Numbered from the stretch's first letter, positions 48,395 to 57,703 are shown. The stretch: DNA of 64,000 nucleotides from Lentisalinibacter orientalis (GCF_040706535.1 NZ_JAPDRJ010000001.1:992001-1056000), one strand, 5' to 3'. The notes: a model not told the origin generated them from the letters alone. A program made the numbers and translations.

Positions 48395-49597
48395 ATGATT
48401 CAGCCACAGCCTCACGATCTGCAGCCCGCCCCCACCCGCGACGAACGGGCCCGGCAGGAGTTCGTCTCCGGCCTGCGCCGGCACGTGCTCACCCGCCTGG
48501 CGGGACACATGCGCGCCGAATACGACGAAGAGGTGCTGCCCGCGTTCGAGCGCGAGCACGGCCGCTCTCCGTCCGACGGTCCGGAGGTGCACAAGGCCAT
48601 GCGCGGGACGCGTGCATTCCGCTTCTACAGCGCCGTACGCACGAACGCCCAGGAGATGGTGTTCGCCTCGGTGATCCCGGGCGTGGAGCGGCGCATCGCG
48701 GAGCTGGCCGATCAGGCCCGCGCGCTGCGCGACGACGACGACCGGGCCGGCGGCTCGCTCACCCTCGACCCGGACTTCGAGGTACCCCGCAACGTGACGG
48801 AGATCGACGTGCATCTCGCGCCGGGCAGCTATCACGCCGAATACGGCGACGACGACGTCGCGGCCGGCGCCCTCTACGACCACTCCATCAACGTGTTCGC
48901 CTTCGGCCAGTTCGGCCGCGAGCTGGACGACATCGGCCAGACGCTGTCCAATTACATCCGGCTGAAGTACCCGGAGTTCCGCCCGCGGCGCATCCTCGAC
49001 TGCGGCTGCACCATCGGCCACAACACGCTGCCCTGGGCGCGTACCTTCCCGGAGGCCGAGGTACACGGCATCGACGTCGCCCCGGGCGTGCTGCGCTACG
49101 CGAGCGCACGGGCGAAGAGCCTGGGCGTGCCGGTGCACTTCCGCCAGATGGACGCGACCAAGCTCGACTACCCGGACGCGAGCTTCGACGTGGTGTTCTC
49201 CTCCATGTTCCTGCACGAGCTGCCGCTAAAAGACATCCATGCCTACTTCCGCGAGGCATACCGGGTGCTGAAGCCGGGCGGCGTGCTGTGGAACATGGAG
49301 CTGCCGCCGAACTCCCGCATGGCGCCTTACGAGAGCTTCTATCTGGACTGGGACAGCTATTACAACAACGAGCCCTTCTACAAGCCGTTCCGCGACCAGG
49401 ACTACCAGGGGCTGTGCACCGGCGCCGGCTTCGCAGCGGAGGACTTCATCGAGGCCACCCTGCCGCGGTACAGTTTCGTCGGCGAGGCGGCCTTCCGGGA
49501 GGGCGTGGACCAGCCCGCCCTGTTCGACAGCCAGACCGGCCGCATGGACCCGAAGGGGACGCGCTGGTACGCCTTCGGCGCCTGGAAGCAGGCCTGA
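48395..49597 (+). CDS. Class I SAM-dependent methyltransferase
   Basis: A 400-residue protein with an N-terminal helical extension (residues 1-170) and a C-terminal methyltransferase domain. Motif I is RILDCGCTIGHNTLPWARTF, where Cys-Thr-Ile-Gly replaces the usual GxGxG; acidic EVHGIDVAPGVLRYA, MDATKLDYPDASFDVVFSSM and VLKPGGVLWNMELPP are regular. The substrate cannot be told. ATG 48395 is behind a GAAGGATG site; upstream frame covers the divergent promoters and is excluded. The following coiled-coil and oxidoreductase genes are on the same strand with 39- and 16-bp gaps. Confidence 0.85.
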   Translation: MIQPQPHDLQPAPTRDERARQEFVSGLRRHVLTRLAGHMRAEYDEEVLPAFEREHGRSPSDGPEVHKAMRGTRAFRFYSAVRTNAQEMVFASVIPGVERRIAELADQARALRDDDDRAGGSLTLDPDFEVPRNVTEIDVHLAPGSYHAEYGDDDVAAGALYDHSINVFAFGQFGRELDDIGQTLSNYIRLKYPEFRPRRILDCGCTIGHNTLPWARTFPEAEVHGIDVAPGVLRYASARAKSLGVPVHFRQMDATKLDYPDASFDVVFSSMFLHELPLKDIHAYFREAYRVLKPGGVLWNMELPPNSRMAPYESFYLDWDSYYNNEPFYKPFRDQDYQGLCTGAGFAAEDFIEATLPRYSFVGEAAFREGVDQPALFDSQTGRMDPKGTRWYAFGAWKQA

Positions 49598-49636
49598 GCC
49601 GCTGAGCCGCGCCCCGGCGCCCGAGAGGAGAAAGAC

Positions 49637-50005
49637 ATGTCTGCAGAATTACCCCGCATGGCCCGCGGCCGCCGCAACCGCTTCTTCGAGGCGGAGGGCG
49701 TCGACGAGCTTCTGAGCATGGTGATGGAACTCACGGCCGAGGTGGCCACGCTGCGCGAGCGGCTCTATGTCACCGAGCGCGTGCTCGAGCAGAACGGGCT
49801 CGCCGTGGGCGAGGGCATCGAGCGCTACGAGATCAGCGACGAGGACGACGCCTGGCTCACCGCCGAACGCGAGCGGCTGCTCTCCACCGTGCTGCGCACG
49901 GTCGAGTCCGGCAGCCGCGACGCCCGGGAAGCGGCGCCGGCCGGCGAAGAGAGCGGACACAGGGAAGACTCGACCGGGGACTCGAAATCGGTCCGCGCCG
50001 CGTGA
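49637..50005 (+). CDS. Small coiled-coil protein of unknown function
   Basis: A 122-residue soluble protein. Residues 18-60 (DELLSMVMELTAEVATLRERLYVTERVLEQNG) form a parallel coiled coil; a region from 85 to the end is acidic and likely disordered. It begins 39 bp after the methyltransferase stop behind GAGAGGAGAAAG, an excellent ribosome site, and ends 16 bp before the FMN/FAD oxidoreductase. The strong site and tight spacing suggest it is a genuine subunit or adaptor of one of its neighbours. Confidence 0.7.
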   Translation: MSAELPRMARGRRNRFFEAEGVDELLSMVMELTAEVATLRERLYVTERVLEQNGLAVGEGIERYEISDEDDAWLTAERERLLSTVLRTVESGSRDAREAAPAGEESGHREDSTGDSKSVRAA

Positions 50006-50021
50006 CGGCACGCCGTCCCGC

Positions 50022-52010
50022 GTGAGCGCCGGCGACACCGCCTATCCCGCCCTCTTCAGCCCGGTCGAGATCGGGGGCCTGCGCCTGCGCAACCGGCTGG
50101 CCCATGCCTCCATCCTCACGAAGTTCGTCCGCGACGGCGAGCCCACCGAGCAGTTCATCAACTACCACGGCGCCCGTGCCCGGGGCGGCACCGGCCTGAT
50201 CGTCACCGAGCCCGTCGCCATGACTTCGGTGAACCGGGTGCCGTATCGGCTGAGGGTCTGGGACGACCGGGCGTACGACTCGCTGGCACGTGTCGCGGAA
50301 GCGGTGGAAGGGGCCGACACCCGGCTGCTCGGCCAGGTGCAGGACTCGGGCCGCGGCCGCCACGCCGTCGGCCGCAACGAGGGCGCCGTGGGCGCATCGG
50401 CGCTGCCGGACGATCTCAGCTGGACGGTGCCGCGGGTACTCACGCCGGGCGAGATCCGGCAGATGATCGACGAGTGGGCGGCCGGCTCGGCGCGGCTGAA
50501 GCGCGCCGGCTGGTCCGGCGTGGAGATCTCAGCCGGCCACGGCCATCTCTTCCACCAGTTCCTCTCCGCCTGGTCCAACCGCCGGGAGGACGAATACGGC
50601 GGTGACCTGGCCGGCCGCGCCCGCTTCCTGACCGAGCTGATCGCAGCCATCCGCGCCGCCTGCGGACGGCCGTTCATCATCGGCGTGAAACTGCCCGGCG
50701 ACGACGGCGTGCCGGGCAGCATCGGCCTCGAAGAGGCCCGGCGCATCTCGGAGATCGTGGCCGCCACCGGGGAGGTGGACTACTGGACCTGGGCCTGGGG
50801 CGCGCACGCCAACTCGCTCTGGCGCCACCTGCCGGATGCTCACGGCGAGCGCCATCCGTATCTCGGCCACATCCGGGAGCTCAGGCAGGTGGCGCCGCAG
50901 ATCCCCGCCGGCGCCATCGGCTACATCACCGACCCGAACGAATGCGAGCGGGCGCTCACCGACGGCACGGCAGACCTGGCCTTCCTCGGCCGCCCGCTGA
51001 TCACCGATCCCGCCTTCGGCACGAAGGCCGAGCACGGCCGCGAGGCGGAGATCCGCTACTGCGTCTCCTGCAACACCTGCTGGCGCGCCATCATCGAGGG
51101 CGGCGGGCTGGAGTGCGACAATAACCCCCGGGTGGGCACGCCGGACGAGGCCGCCTGGAAGCCCGCGCCGGCAAAGCGGCCGCGACACGTCGTCATCGTC
51201 GGCGGCGGCATCGCGGGCATGGAAGCGGCCCACACGGCGGCCCGGCGGGGTCACCGGGTGACCCTGTTCTCGGCCTCCGACGAGCCCGGCGGCAAGACGC
51301 GGCTGCACGCGGAGCTGCCCGGCGGCGAGAATCTCTCCAGCATCTACGACTACCAGTACCTGGCCGGCAAGGCCGCCGGCGTGCGTTACGAGATGGGCGT
51401 GCTCGCCAGGGCCGACGACGTCCTGGCCCTGAAGCCGGACCACGTGCTGCTCGCCACCGGTTCCCGCATGGCGGTGCCGGATTTCGTGCCGGCGGAGTTC
51501 GCCGAAGACGAGCTGGTACCGGATCTGCGCACCCTGGCCCGCGACATGCTGGAGCGCACCGGCCGCGAACCCGGCCGCATCGTCGTCGTGGACCGTGACC
51601 ACACCGAGATGACCTACGCGGCCGCCGAACTCTTCGCTGAGCGCTTCGAACGGGTGACGCTGGTCACGCCTCGCGAGCGCATCGCCTCCGACTGCTCACT
51701 CATCAATCGGCAGGGCATCTATCACCGCCTGCATGCGAAGGGCGTCGAGATACTCACCTGCGTCGAGCCCCGCGACCTGGGCCTGCTGGAGGAGGGCGCG
51801 CTCGGCCTGGTGAACGTCTGGAGCGGCAGGCAGAGCCGGGTGGAGGACGTCATCGCCATCACCTACGCCACGGCGCGCGTGCCGGACGACGCCCTGCGCG
51901 CGCCGCTGGAGGCGGCAGGTTTGACGGTGGAATGCATCGGCGACGCCCGCGCCCCCCGCGGCGTGCTGGCCGCGACGCGCGAAGGCTACGAGGTCGCGAT
52001 GTCTTTGTAG
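50022..52010 (+). CDS. FMN/FAD/4Fe-4S NADH:flavin oxidoreductase
   Basis: A 662-residue enzyme built like 2,4-dienoyl-CoA reductase and trimethylamine dehydrogenase. Residues 10-340 are the Old Yellow TIM barrel (YPALFSPVEIGGLRLRNRLAHA; WSGVEISAGHGHLFHQFLS). Iron-sulphur Cys follow in CVSCNTCWRAIIEGGGLEC, then the FAD site VVIVGGGIAGMEAAHTAARRG and a second dinucleotide fold. GTG 50022 is the likely start, 16 bp after the coiled-coil gene. The TAG stop lies in a REP head. Substrates of the group include enones and cyclic amines. With the SDR and methyltransferase nearby, a catabolic or detoxifying pathway is likely. Confidence 0.9.
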   Translation: MSAGDTAYPALFSPVEIGGLRLRNRLAHASILTKFVRDGEPTEQFINYHGARARGGTGLIVTEPVAMTSVNRVPYRLRVWDDRAYDSLARVAEAVEGADTRLLGQVQDSGRGRHAVGRNEGAVGASALPDDLSWTVPRVLTPGEIRQMIDEWAAGSARLKRAGWSGVEISAGHGHLFHQFLSAWSNRREDEYGGDLAGRARFLTELIAAIRAACGRPFIIGVKLPGDDGVPGSIGLEEARRISEIVAATGEVDYWTWAWGAHANSLWRHLPDAHGERHPYLGHIRELRQVAPQIPAGAIGYITDPNECERALTDGTADLAFLGRPLITDPAFGTKAEHGREAEIRYCVSCNTCWRAIIEGGGLECDNNPRVGTPDEAAWKPAPAKRPRHVVIVGGGIAGMEAAHTAARRGHRVTLFSASDEPGGKTRLHAELPGGENLSSIYDYQYLAGKAAGVRYEMGVLARADDVLALKPDHVLLATGSRMAVPDFVPAEFAEDELVPDLRTLARDMLERTGREPGRIVVVDRDHTEMTYAAAELFAERFERVTLVTPRERIASDCSLINRQGIYHRLHAKGVEILTCVEPRDLGLLEEGALGLVNVWSGRQSRVEDVIAITYATARVPDDALRAPLEAAGLTVECIGDARAPRGVLAATREGYEVAMSL

Positions 52011-52093
52011 GAGGGGATTTATCCCCGATTTTTAATGGATCGGGCCTGAAGGCCCTCCTACCAGGCGAAGATCGGGGATAAATCCCCTCCTAC
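52007..52093. repeat. Cluster of three REP units
   Basis: Units at 52007-52028 (palindrome GGGGATTTATCCCC), 52040-52061 (GGGCCT type, inverted) and 52072-52093 (GGGGAT type, inverted). The first supplies the TAG stop of the oxidoreductase gene (52008-52010); the last ends 15 bp before the DUF4124 gene. Confidence 0.9.
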
Positions 52094-52108
52094 AATGTCT
52101 AAAACGTC

Positions 52109-52657
52109 ATGCACCGCATTCACCTCATCGCCACCCTCCTGCTCGCCACCGGCCTCGCCCACGCCGGCCAGATCTACCACTGGGTGGACGAAGACGGCGT
52201 CGCCCACTACAGCCAGACGCCGCCGGCCGACGCGACCGTCCCGGTCGAGACCCGCGAAGTCACCACGTCCACCCCCGACGACTACGACCCCGACGAGTAT
52301 GAGTACTCCGTGATGAACCAGGCCGAGCGCATCCACGCGGAGTGGGCCGCGCTCGCAGAGGAGCGGGAAAAGGAACGGGAAGCCCGGCGAGAGGCCCGGC
52401 GGGCAGCGCAGGAGCGCCTCGCATACGAGCCCTATGATCGCCGGGAAGACCACTATGGCTGGCGCTACGGCCGCGACGGCTACTACTACCCGGTGGTGCA
52501 TCCCCGCCCGCCGTTCCGGCCCGGCCCCAAGGTCCGCCGTGACCAGTTCCGGCAACTGGACGAACTCGGCCTCTGGCGCGAACCGCCGGCCTACAGCATC
52601 AACTCCACCCGCCACTGGCAGCGCGTCGAGCAGACCCGCTCGCTGGCAGTCCCCTGA
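52109..52657 (+). CDS. DUF4124 domain protein (exported)
   Basis: A 182-residue protein with signal peptide (to about residue 19, GLAHA) and an N-terminal DUF4124 domain (QIYHWVDEDGVAHYSQTPP), a small fold found at the start of many exported proteobacterial proteins. A charged coiled-coil (EWAALAEEREKEREARREAR) and a Tyr/Pro-rich tail follow. Members often attach to the cell envelope, with unknown role. REP clusters flank it on both sides (52007-52093 and 52664-52936), so it is effectively isolated. Confidence 0.85.
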   Translation: MHRIHLIATLLLATGLAHAGQIYHWVDEDGVAHYSQTPPADATVPVETREVTTSTPDDYDPDEYEYSVMNQAERIHAEWAALAEEREKEREARREARRAAQERLAYEPYDRREDHYGWRYGRDGYYYPVVHPRPPFRPGPKVRRDQFRQLDELGLWREPPAYSINSTRHWQRVEQTRSLAVP

Positions 52658-52663
52658 TCCCAT

Positions 52664-52936
52664 GTAGGAGGGCCTTCAGGCCCGACGCCGCTCTGCCACA
52701 CCTCCGTTCTTTCCTAGCCGCCCTGCGGGGGTATCCATCTTGCTCCCGACAAAAGGTCGCGGCGATGGATACCCCCGCATGACGGCCGTGCTCGCGGTGG
52801 CGTGACGAAGCTGCCAGTCAGTAGCGTCTGCTGATTGGTAGCATCCCTCAGGGCTACGGGCCCGATGGCGGGCCCACGTTAAGAGAAGGTGATACCCAGC
52901 CAGCAAGAGCCGGGTCGGGCCTGAAGGCCCTCCTAC
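52664..52936. repeat. Composite REP-bounded element, copy 2
   Basis: 273 bp between inward-facing REPs (52664-52685 and 52915-52936). In reverse complement it matches 17280-17524, with the 84-bp core at 52717-52800. It differs by about 28 bp of extra sequence, mainly in the arm nearest the POT gene. It occupies most of the 341-bp gap 52658-52998; I see no gene in it. Confidence 0.85.
52717..52800. other. Conserved 84-bp hairpin core, copy 2
   Basis: Arms GCGGGGGTATCCATC (52725-52739) and GATGGATACCCCCGC (52764-52778) pair perfectly; sequence outside the stem (GTGCTCGCGGTGG, 52788-52800) is also identical to copy 1. It has the opposite orientation to the copy at 17388-17471. Confidence 0.75.
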
Positions 52937-52998
52937 ATGCCTGTGGGGGCGTTCCCGTGTAGCATCCCGTGCCTTCGGGACCATCGGCCGGGGGACGC

Positions 52999-54522
52999 AT
53001 GAGCAGCCAGGACCACAGCACCACCGTTCGCGACGTCAAACAGCTCGGCACGTTCGCCGCACTCGGCAGCCTGGGCTACGTCTTCTGGATCTGCGGCGGC
53101 ATGGAGATGATCGAGCGGCTCGCCTATTACGGCGTGCGCCAGGTCTCCAGCCTCTACGCCACCGACGCCCAGTCCCGCGGCGGCCTCGGCCTGCTCGAAT
53201 CGGACCTCGGCATCATCTTCTTCGTCTGGGCGGTCACCCAGACGTTCGTGCCCGTGTTCACCGGCGGTATCTCCGACCGGGTGGGCTACAAGGAGACGAT
53301 CTTCGCCTCCACGGTGTTCAAGATCGCGGGCTATATCATCATGGCGATGGTGCCCACGTTCTGGGGTTTCCTCTCCGGCGCCGTGGTGCTCGCCTTCGGC
53401 ACGGGCATCTTCAAGCCCGGCATCCAGGGCACCATCGTCAAGGCCACCAGCCGCAAGAACAGTTCCGTGGCCTGGGGCGTGTTCTACCAGACGGTGAACA
53501 TCGGCGGCTTCCTCGGCCCCATCATCGCCGCCCAGCTCCGCCAGCTGGCGTGGGAGAACGTGTTCTACGTGTGCGCCGCCATCATCTCGCTGAACTTCCT
53601 GCTGCTGCTCACCTACAAGGAGCCGGACAAGGAAGAGCGGCTCGCATACCGGGCGAAGATCAGAAGCGGCGAGCTCACCGAGAAGTCCCTGTGGCGCGAG
53701 AGCCTGAAGGAGCTCTCGAACCCGGTGCTGCTCTGGTACATCGTGCTGTTCTGCGGCTTCTGGTTCATGCTCTACATACTCTGGGACGTGGGGCCGCTGT
53801 ACTTCCGCGACTGGGTCGACACCAGCCGGCTGGTCACCGACGTGTTCGGCCCGGACGGCACCGACTCGAAAGCCGTGATCTTCTTCTTCGGCCTGAACCA
53901 GGAAGGCACGCGCATGATGCCCGAGGGCGTGGTGAATATTAACGCCATGCTGATCATGTTCACCTGCTTCCTGGTGGCCGGCTGGAGCGCGCGGCTGCGA
54001 GCCGCGAACTCGATGGCGCTGGGCACGTTCTTCGCCTCGTCGGCCATGCTGCTGTTCGGCGGCTTCAACGCCGCCTGGGTGATTGTCGGCGGCATCGTGA
54101 TCTTCTCTTTGGGCGAGATGCTGTCCAGCCCGAAGTCCAGCGAGTATCTCGGCAACATCGCGCCACGGGACAAGAAGGCGATGTACCTCGGCTTCTCCCA
54201 GCTGCCGATCGGCGTGGGCTGGTCGCTGGAGAGCTACATCGGGCCCACGCTGTATGGCAAGTTCTCCTCGAAGGAGCAGATCTCCCGGGAGGTGCTGGTA
54301 CGGGACTACGGGCTCAGCGCCGCCGACGTGCAGGCCGTGCCCATCGGCGAGGCCTTCCAGAAGCTGGTGGCGGTGAGCGGCCAGAGCGCCCAGGCCATGA
54401 CCGATCAGCTGTATGCGGCCTACAACATCGGCGCGGTCTGGTACCTCATGGGCGCGGTGGGGCTGATCTCGGGCTTCGGGCTGTACGTGTACGGGCGGTG
54501 GACCTACCGCCTGGCAGGGTAG
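52999..54522 (+). CDS. POT/PTR-family proton-coupled peptide transporter
   Basis: A 507-residue protein with twelve or more helices. The POT signature ExxERxxYY occurs as GMEMIERLAYYGVR at the end of helix 1, and FGTGIFKPGIQGTIVKAT represents the PTR motif in the next part. These carriers import di- and tripeptides with protons. A long inserted loop around residues 270-310 includes VFGPDGTDSKAVIFFFGL. I use ATG 52999 (GGGGGAC in front). The stop TAG is part of a REP head. Confidence 0.87.
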   Translation: MSSQDHSTTVRDVKQLGTFAALGSLGYVFWICGGMEMIERLAYYGVRQVSSLYATDAQSRGGLGLLESDLGIIFFVWAVTQTFVPVFTGGISDRVGYKETIFASTVFKIAGYIIMAMVPTFWGFLSGAVVLAFGTGIFKPGIQGTIVKATSRKNSSVAWGVFYQTVNIGGFLGPIIAAQLRQLAWENVFYVCAAIISLNFLLLLTYKEPDKEERLAYRAKIRSGELTEKSLWRESLKELSNPVLLWYIVLFCGFWFMLYILWDVGPLYFRDWVDTSRLVTDVFGPDGTDSKAVIFFFGLNQEGTRMMPEGVVNINAMLIMFTCFLVAGWSARLRAANSMALGTFFASSAMLLFGGFNAAWVIVGGIVIFSLGEMLSSPKSSEYLGNIAPRDKKAMYLGFSQLPIGVGWSLESYIGPTLYGKFSSKEQISREVLVRDYGLSAADVQAVPIGEAFQKLVAVSGQSAQAMTDQLYAAYNIGAVWYLMGAVGLISGFGLYVYGRWTYRLAG

Positions 54523-54610
54523 GAGGGGATTTGTGGGAGGGGTAGGAGGGGCTGGTAGGAGGGGCTTTAGCCCCGATCCGATAACCAATCGGGCCTGAAG
54601 GCCCTCCCAC
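54519..54610. repeat. REP pair with truncated copies
   Basis: A truncated head at 54519 (GTAGGAGGGGATT), two further partial heads (54533 and 54542), a full GGGGCT unit at 54555-54576 and an inverted GGGCCT unit at 54589-54610. It supplies the TAG stop of the peptide transporter (54520-54522), and its last base directly precedes the ATG of the next MFS gene. Confidence 0.87.
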
Positions 54611-55918
54611 ATGGTAGAAATGCATCGCTTCCTCTACATGTTCGGGCTCATCCTCGCCGGCGAGGCGGTGTTCGCGCTGCCGTTCCACATCGCGCGGTTC
54701 TTCCGGCCCGCGGTCCTCGACGTCTTCCAGCTCACCAACACCGAGCTCGGCGCGGCGCAGGGCGTGTACGGCATCCTCGCGATGCTGGCGTATTTTCCCG
54801 GCGGGCCGCTGGCGGACCGTTTCCCCGCGCGCAAGCTGCTCGCGTTTTCGCTCTGGTCCACGGCGGCGGGCGGCCTCTACATGGCGACCATCCCCGGTTA
54901 CACGGGCGCGCTCGTGCTGTGGGGCTTCTTCGGCGTCACCACCATCCTGTTCTTCTGGGCGGCGCTGATCCGGGCCACGAGGGACTGGGGCGGCAGCGAC
55001 GAACAGGGCCGCGCCTACGGACTGCTGGACGGCGGCCGCGGGTTGCTCGCCGCGGCGCTGGCTTCCGTCGCGGTCGCCTTCTTCGGCCTGGTATTCCCCG
55101 AAGGCACGGGCGCCGTCACCTTCGAGGAACGCAAGGCTGCTCTCGTCACGGTGATCCATGGCTACACACTGGTCACTGCGCTGGCCGGCGTGTTCGTCTG
55201 GTTCGTCATCCGGGACGGCCATCCGCCCGAGGAGCCGGACCTCGAACGCTGGCGGCCGGCGCAGGAGGGTCTGGGTCACCATATCGCCCGCGTGCTGGCC
55301 ATGCCTGCCGTCTGGTTGCAGGCGCTGATCGTGGTGTGCGCCTACGTCGCCTACAAGGGTTTCGACAACTACTCCCTGTACGCCGTGGAGGTCTACGGCA
55401 TGAGCGACGTGGATGCCGCCCGCATCGCCGCCATCGGCGCCTGGATGCGGCCGGTGGCCGCCGTCGCCGCAGGCTTCCTCGGCGACCGCTACGGCGTCGC
55501 CCGCATGACCGTCGCGTGTTTCGTGCTGCTGCTGGCCTCCTACCTGTTCCTCGCCTTCGACACGCCCGTGGCCGGCGCCGCCTGGGTGCTGCTCGGCAAC
55601 GTCCTGGCCACTTCGGCGGCCATGTTCGGCCTGCGCGCACTGTACTTCGCGCTGTTCGAGGAGGCGAAGGTGCCGGACGCGCTGACGGGCACCGCCGTGG
55701 GCCTGGTCTCGGTGATCGGCTTCACGCCGGATATCTTCGTCGGCGTCGTCGGCGGGCTGCTGCTGGATGCCTCGCCCGGCCTTGCCGGCCACCGCCACTA
55801 CTTCCTGTTCCTCGCAGCCTTCGCCGCCATCGGGCTGGCCGCCAGCTACACGCTTTTCCGCCGCCTGCATCCGCGCGGGCCGGGCCCCGGTTTGGAATCC
55901 CGCGCCGGAGGCGCCTAG
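54611..55918 (+). CDS. MFS transporter
   Basis: A 435-residue major facilitator with twelve hydrophobic segments. The loop motif between helices 2 and 3 is GGPLADRFPARKLLAFSL, a variant of GxLxDRxGRR, and its repeat in the second half is GFLGDRYGVARMTVACF. The substrate cannot be assigned; the layout resembles sugar-phosphate or nitrate/nitrite-type carriers. The ATG at 54611 immediately follows a REP; an ATG at 54620 is equally possible. The REP's CCTCCC arm sits in place of a ribosome site, so translation may depend on local RNA folding. Confidence 0.85.
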   Translation: MVEMHRFLYMFGLILAGEAVFALPFHIARFFRPAVLDVFQLTNTELGAAQGVYGILAMLAYFPGGPLADRFPARKLLAFSLWSTAAGGLYMATIPGYTGALVLWGFFGVTTILFFWAALIRATRDWGGSDEQGRAYGLLDGGRGLLAAALASVAVAFFGLVFPEGTGAVTFEERKAALVTVIHGYTLVTALAGVFVWFVIRDGHPPEEPDLERWRPAQEGLGHHIARVLAMPAVWLQALIVVCAYVAYKGFDNYSLYAVEVYGMSDVDAARIAAIGAWMRPVAAVAAGFLGDRYGVARMTVACFVLLLASYLFLAFDTPVAGAAWVLLGNVLATSAAMFGLRALYFALFEEAKVPDALTGTAVGLVSVIGFTPDIFVGVVGGLLLDASPGLAGHRHYFLFLAAFAAIGLAASYTLFRRLHPRGPGPGLESRAGGA

Positions 55919-55972
55919 AATGGTGTCATCCCAATCAGCGCGTCAGGTCGCGCCGGAGAACATAATGCCCGT

Positions 55973-57703
55973 GTGACGTCGAGGGACGGTGTAGCGGACG
56001 CCCCCGCGCGACCCTGGCTGCGTAAAGGTCACAGTACTTTGCAGCAGAGCACCGACACCGGCGACGAGCTCGTCGACGAACTGGTCGACGAATACATATC
56101 CGACTACGAGGTCGGGCAGGACAACGTCCAGCCCCTCGGTCTAGATTTCCATAATCCCGTCTTCGCGATCTCCGCCGTCTCGGTGATCGTCTTCGTGGTC
56201 TTCACGCTGTTCTTCCCGGAGCTCGCGAAGCACTGGTTCGGCGACCTCCGCCCGTGGCTGACCACCCGGTTCGACTGGTTCTTCATGGCCGCGGGCAATT
56301 TCTTCGTGCTGTTCTGCATCGCGCTCATCGTGCTGCCGGTGGGCAAGGTGCGCATCGGCGGGCCGGACGCCGAACCCATGTACTCCTACGTCTCCTGGGT
56401 GTCGATGCTGTTCGCCGCCGGCATCGGCATCGGCATCATGTTCTACGCCGTGCTGGAGCCGATGAACCATCTGCTCACGCCGCCGCTCGGTTTGGAGGGG
56501 CTCAGTGAGGACGCGCGGCGGGAACTCGCGATGGCCGCCACGGTGTTCCACTGGGCCATCCATCCGTGGGCCGTTTACGGCATCGTCGGCCTCGCCCTCG
56601 CCTTCTTCGCCTTCAACAAGGGCCTGCCGCTGATCGTGCGCTCGGCCATGTACCCCATCTTCGGCGAGCGCGTGTGGGGCTGGCCGGGCCACGTCATCGA
56701 CGTGCTCGCCGTGTTCGCCACCCTGTTCGGGCTGGCCACCTCGCTCGGCTACGGCGCCGAGCAGTCCGCCGGCGGGCTCGCCTACCTGTTCGGCATCTCC
56801 GAGGGCCACGTGGTGAAGCTCACCATCATCGTGGTCATCACCATCATGGCGCTCATCTCAGTGCTGCGCGGCCTGGACGGCGGCATCAAGGTCCTCTCCG
56901 AGAGCAACATGGCCATGGCCGCCGTGCTGGGACTGTTCGTGCTGCTGGTCGGCCCCACGCTGGAGTCGCTGGGCGCCATCGTCGACAACACGCTCGCCTA
57001 TTTCCGCTACATGCCGGCGCTGTCCAACTGGGTCGGCCGCGAGGACATGTACTACATGCACGACTGGACCACGTTCTACTGGTCGTGGTGGATCGCATTC
57101 TCGCCCTTCGTCGGCATGTTCATCGCCCGCATCTCGTCGGGCCGCACGGTGCGCGAGTTCCTGCTGGTGTCCATCCTCGCGCCTTCCTTCATCTTCATCG
57201 TCTGGATGACGGTCTTCGGCAATGCCGCCATGGACCAGTACCTCCTGCAGGGTTACGAGGGCGTCGTCGACACGGTCAGGAACTTCCAGCCGGAGCTCTC
57301 GCTGTTCCTGTTCCTGGCCGAATACCCGCTCGCGACGCTGACCTCGGGCATCGGCATCCTGCTGGTGCTGATCTTCTTCGTGACGTCGATGGACTCCGGC
57401 GCGCTGGTGGTGGATACCATGACCGCCGGCGGCAAGATCGACGCGCCCATCGCCCAGCGCGTGTTCTGGTGCGTGTTCCTCGGGCTGATCGGCATCGCGC
57501 TCATGGAGGGCGGCGGGCTGTCTTCGTTGCAGGCCCTGGCGCTGGCCACGGGATTCCCGTTCGGCATCGTGATCCTGCTGATGTCGGTGAGTCTGTACAA
57601 GGGCCTCGCCGCGGAGGTGAAGCTGCTGGAGGCGCAGGCTCATGTTCAGGCAGAGGCAGAGGCAGACGCCGAGACGGAGCAGGCGGAAGGGGAGAAGGCC
57701 TGA
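55973..57703 (+). CDS. BCCT-family (betaine/choline/carnitine) transporter
   Basis: A 576-residue carrier with twelve membrane helices. The BCCT signature FHWAIHPWAVYGIVGLALAFF (Trp-rich helix) is clear, as are Gly-rich MLFAAGIGIGIMFYAVLEP and the sodium-site helix WWIAFSPFVGMFIARISSG. BCCT proteins bring in betaine, choline, carnitine or ectoine with Na+ or H+, often as osmoprotectants. The N-terminal tail (about 60 residues) is acidic and has a repeat VDELVDEYI; the C-terminal tail is Glu/Ala-rich, and both could sense osmolality. GTG 55973 is the longest start. The stop overlaps the ATG of the stress-protein gene by one base (TGATG). Confidence 0.92.
   Translation: MTSRDGVADAPARPWLRKGHSTLQQSTDTGDELVDELVDEYISDYEVGQDNVQPLGLDFHNPVFAISAVSVIVFVVFTLFFPELAKHWFGDLRPWLTTRFDWFFMAAGNFFVLFCIALIVLPVGKVRIGGPDAEPMYSYVSWVSMLFAAGIGIGIMFYAVLEPMNHLLTPPLGLEGLSEDARRELAMAATVFHWAIHPWAVYGIVGLALAFFAFNKGLPLIVRSAMYPIFGERVWGWPGHVIDVLAVFATLFGLATSLGYGAEQSAGGLAYLFGISEGHVVKLTIIVVITIMALISVLRGLDGGIKVLSESNMAMAAVLGLFVLLVGPTLESLGAIVDNTLAYFRYMPALSNWVGREDMYYMHDWTTFYWSWWIAFSPFVGMFIARISSGRTVREFLLVSILAPSFIFIVWMTVFGNAAMDQYLLQGYEGVVDTVRNFQPELSLFLFLAEYPLATLTSGIGILLVLIFFVTSMDSGALVVDTMTAGGKIDAPIAQRVFWCVFLGLIGIALMEGGGLSSLQALALATGFPFGIVILLMSVSLYKGLAAEVKLLEAQAHVQAEAEADAETEQAEGEKA

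Noticed and set aside
52676..52984. Minus-strand open frame across composite element copy 2
   Set aside because: It runs through both REPs and the hairpin, and overlaps the promoter of the POT gene. No ribosome site.
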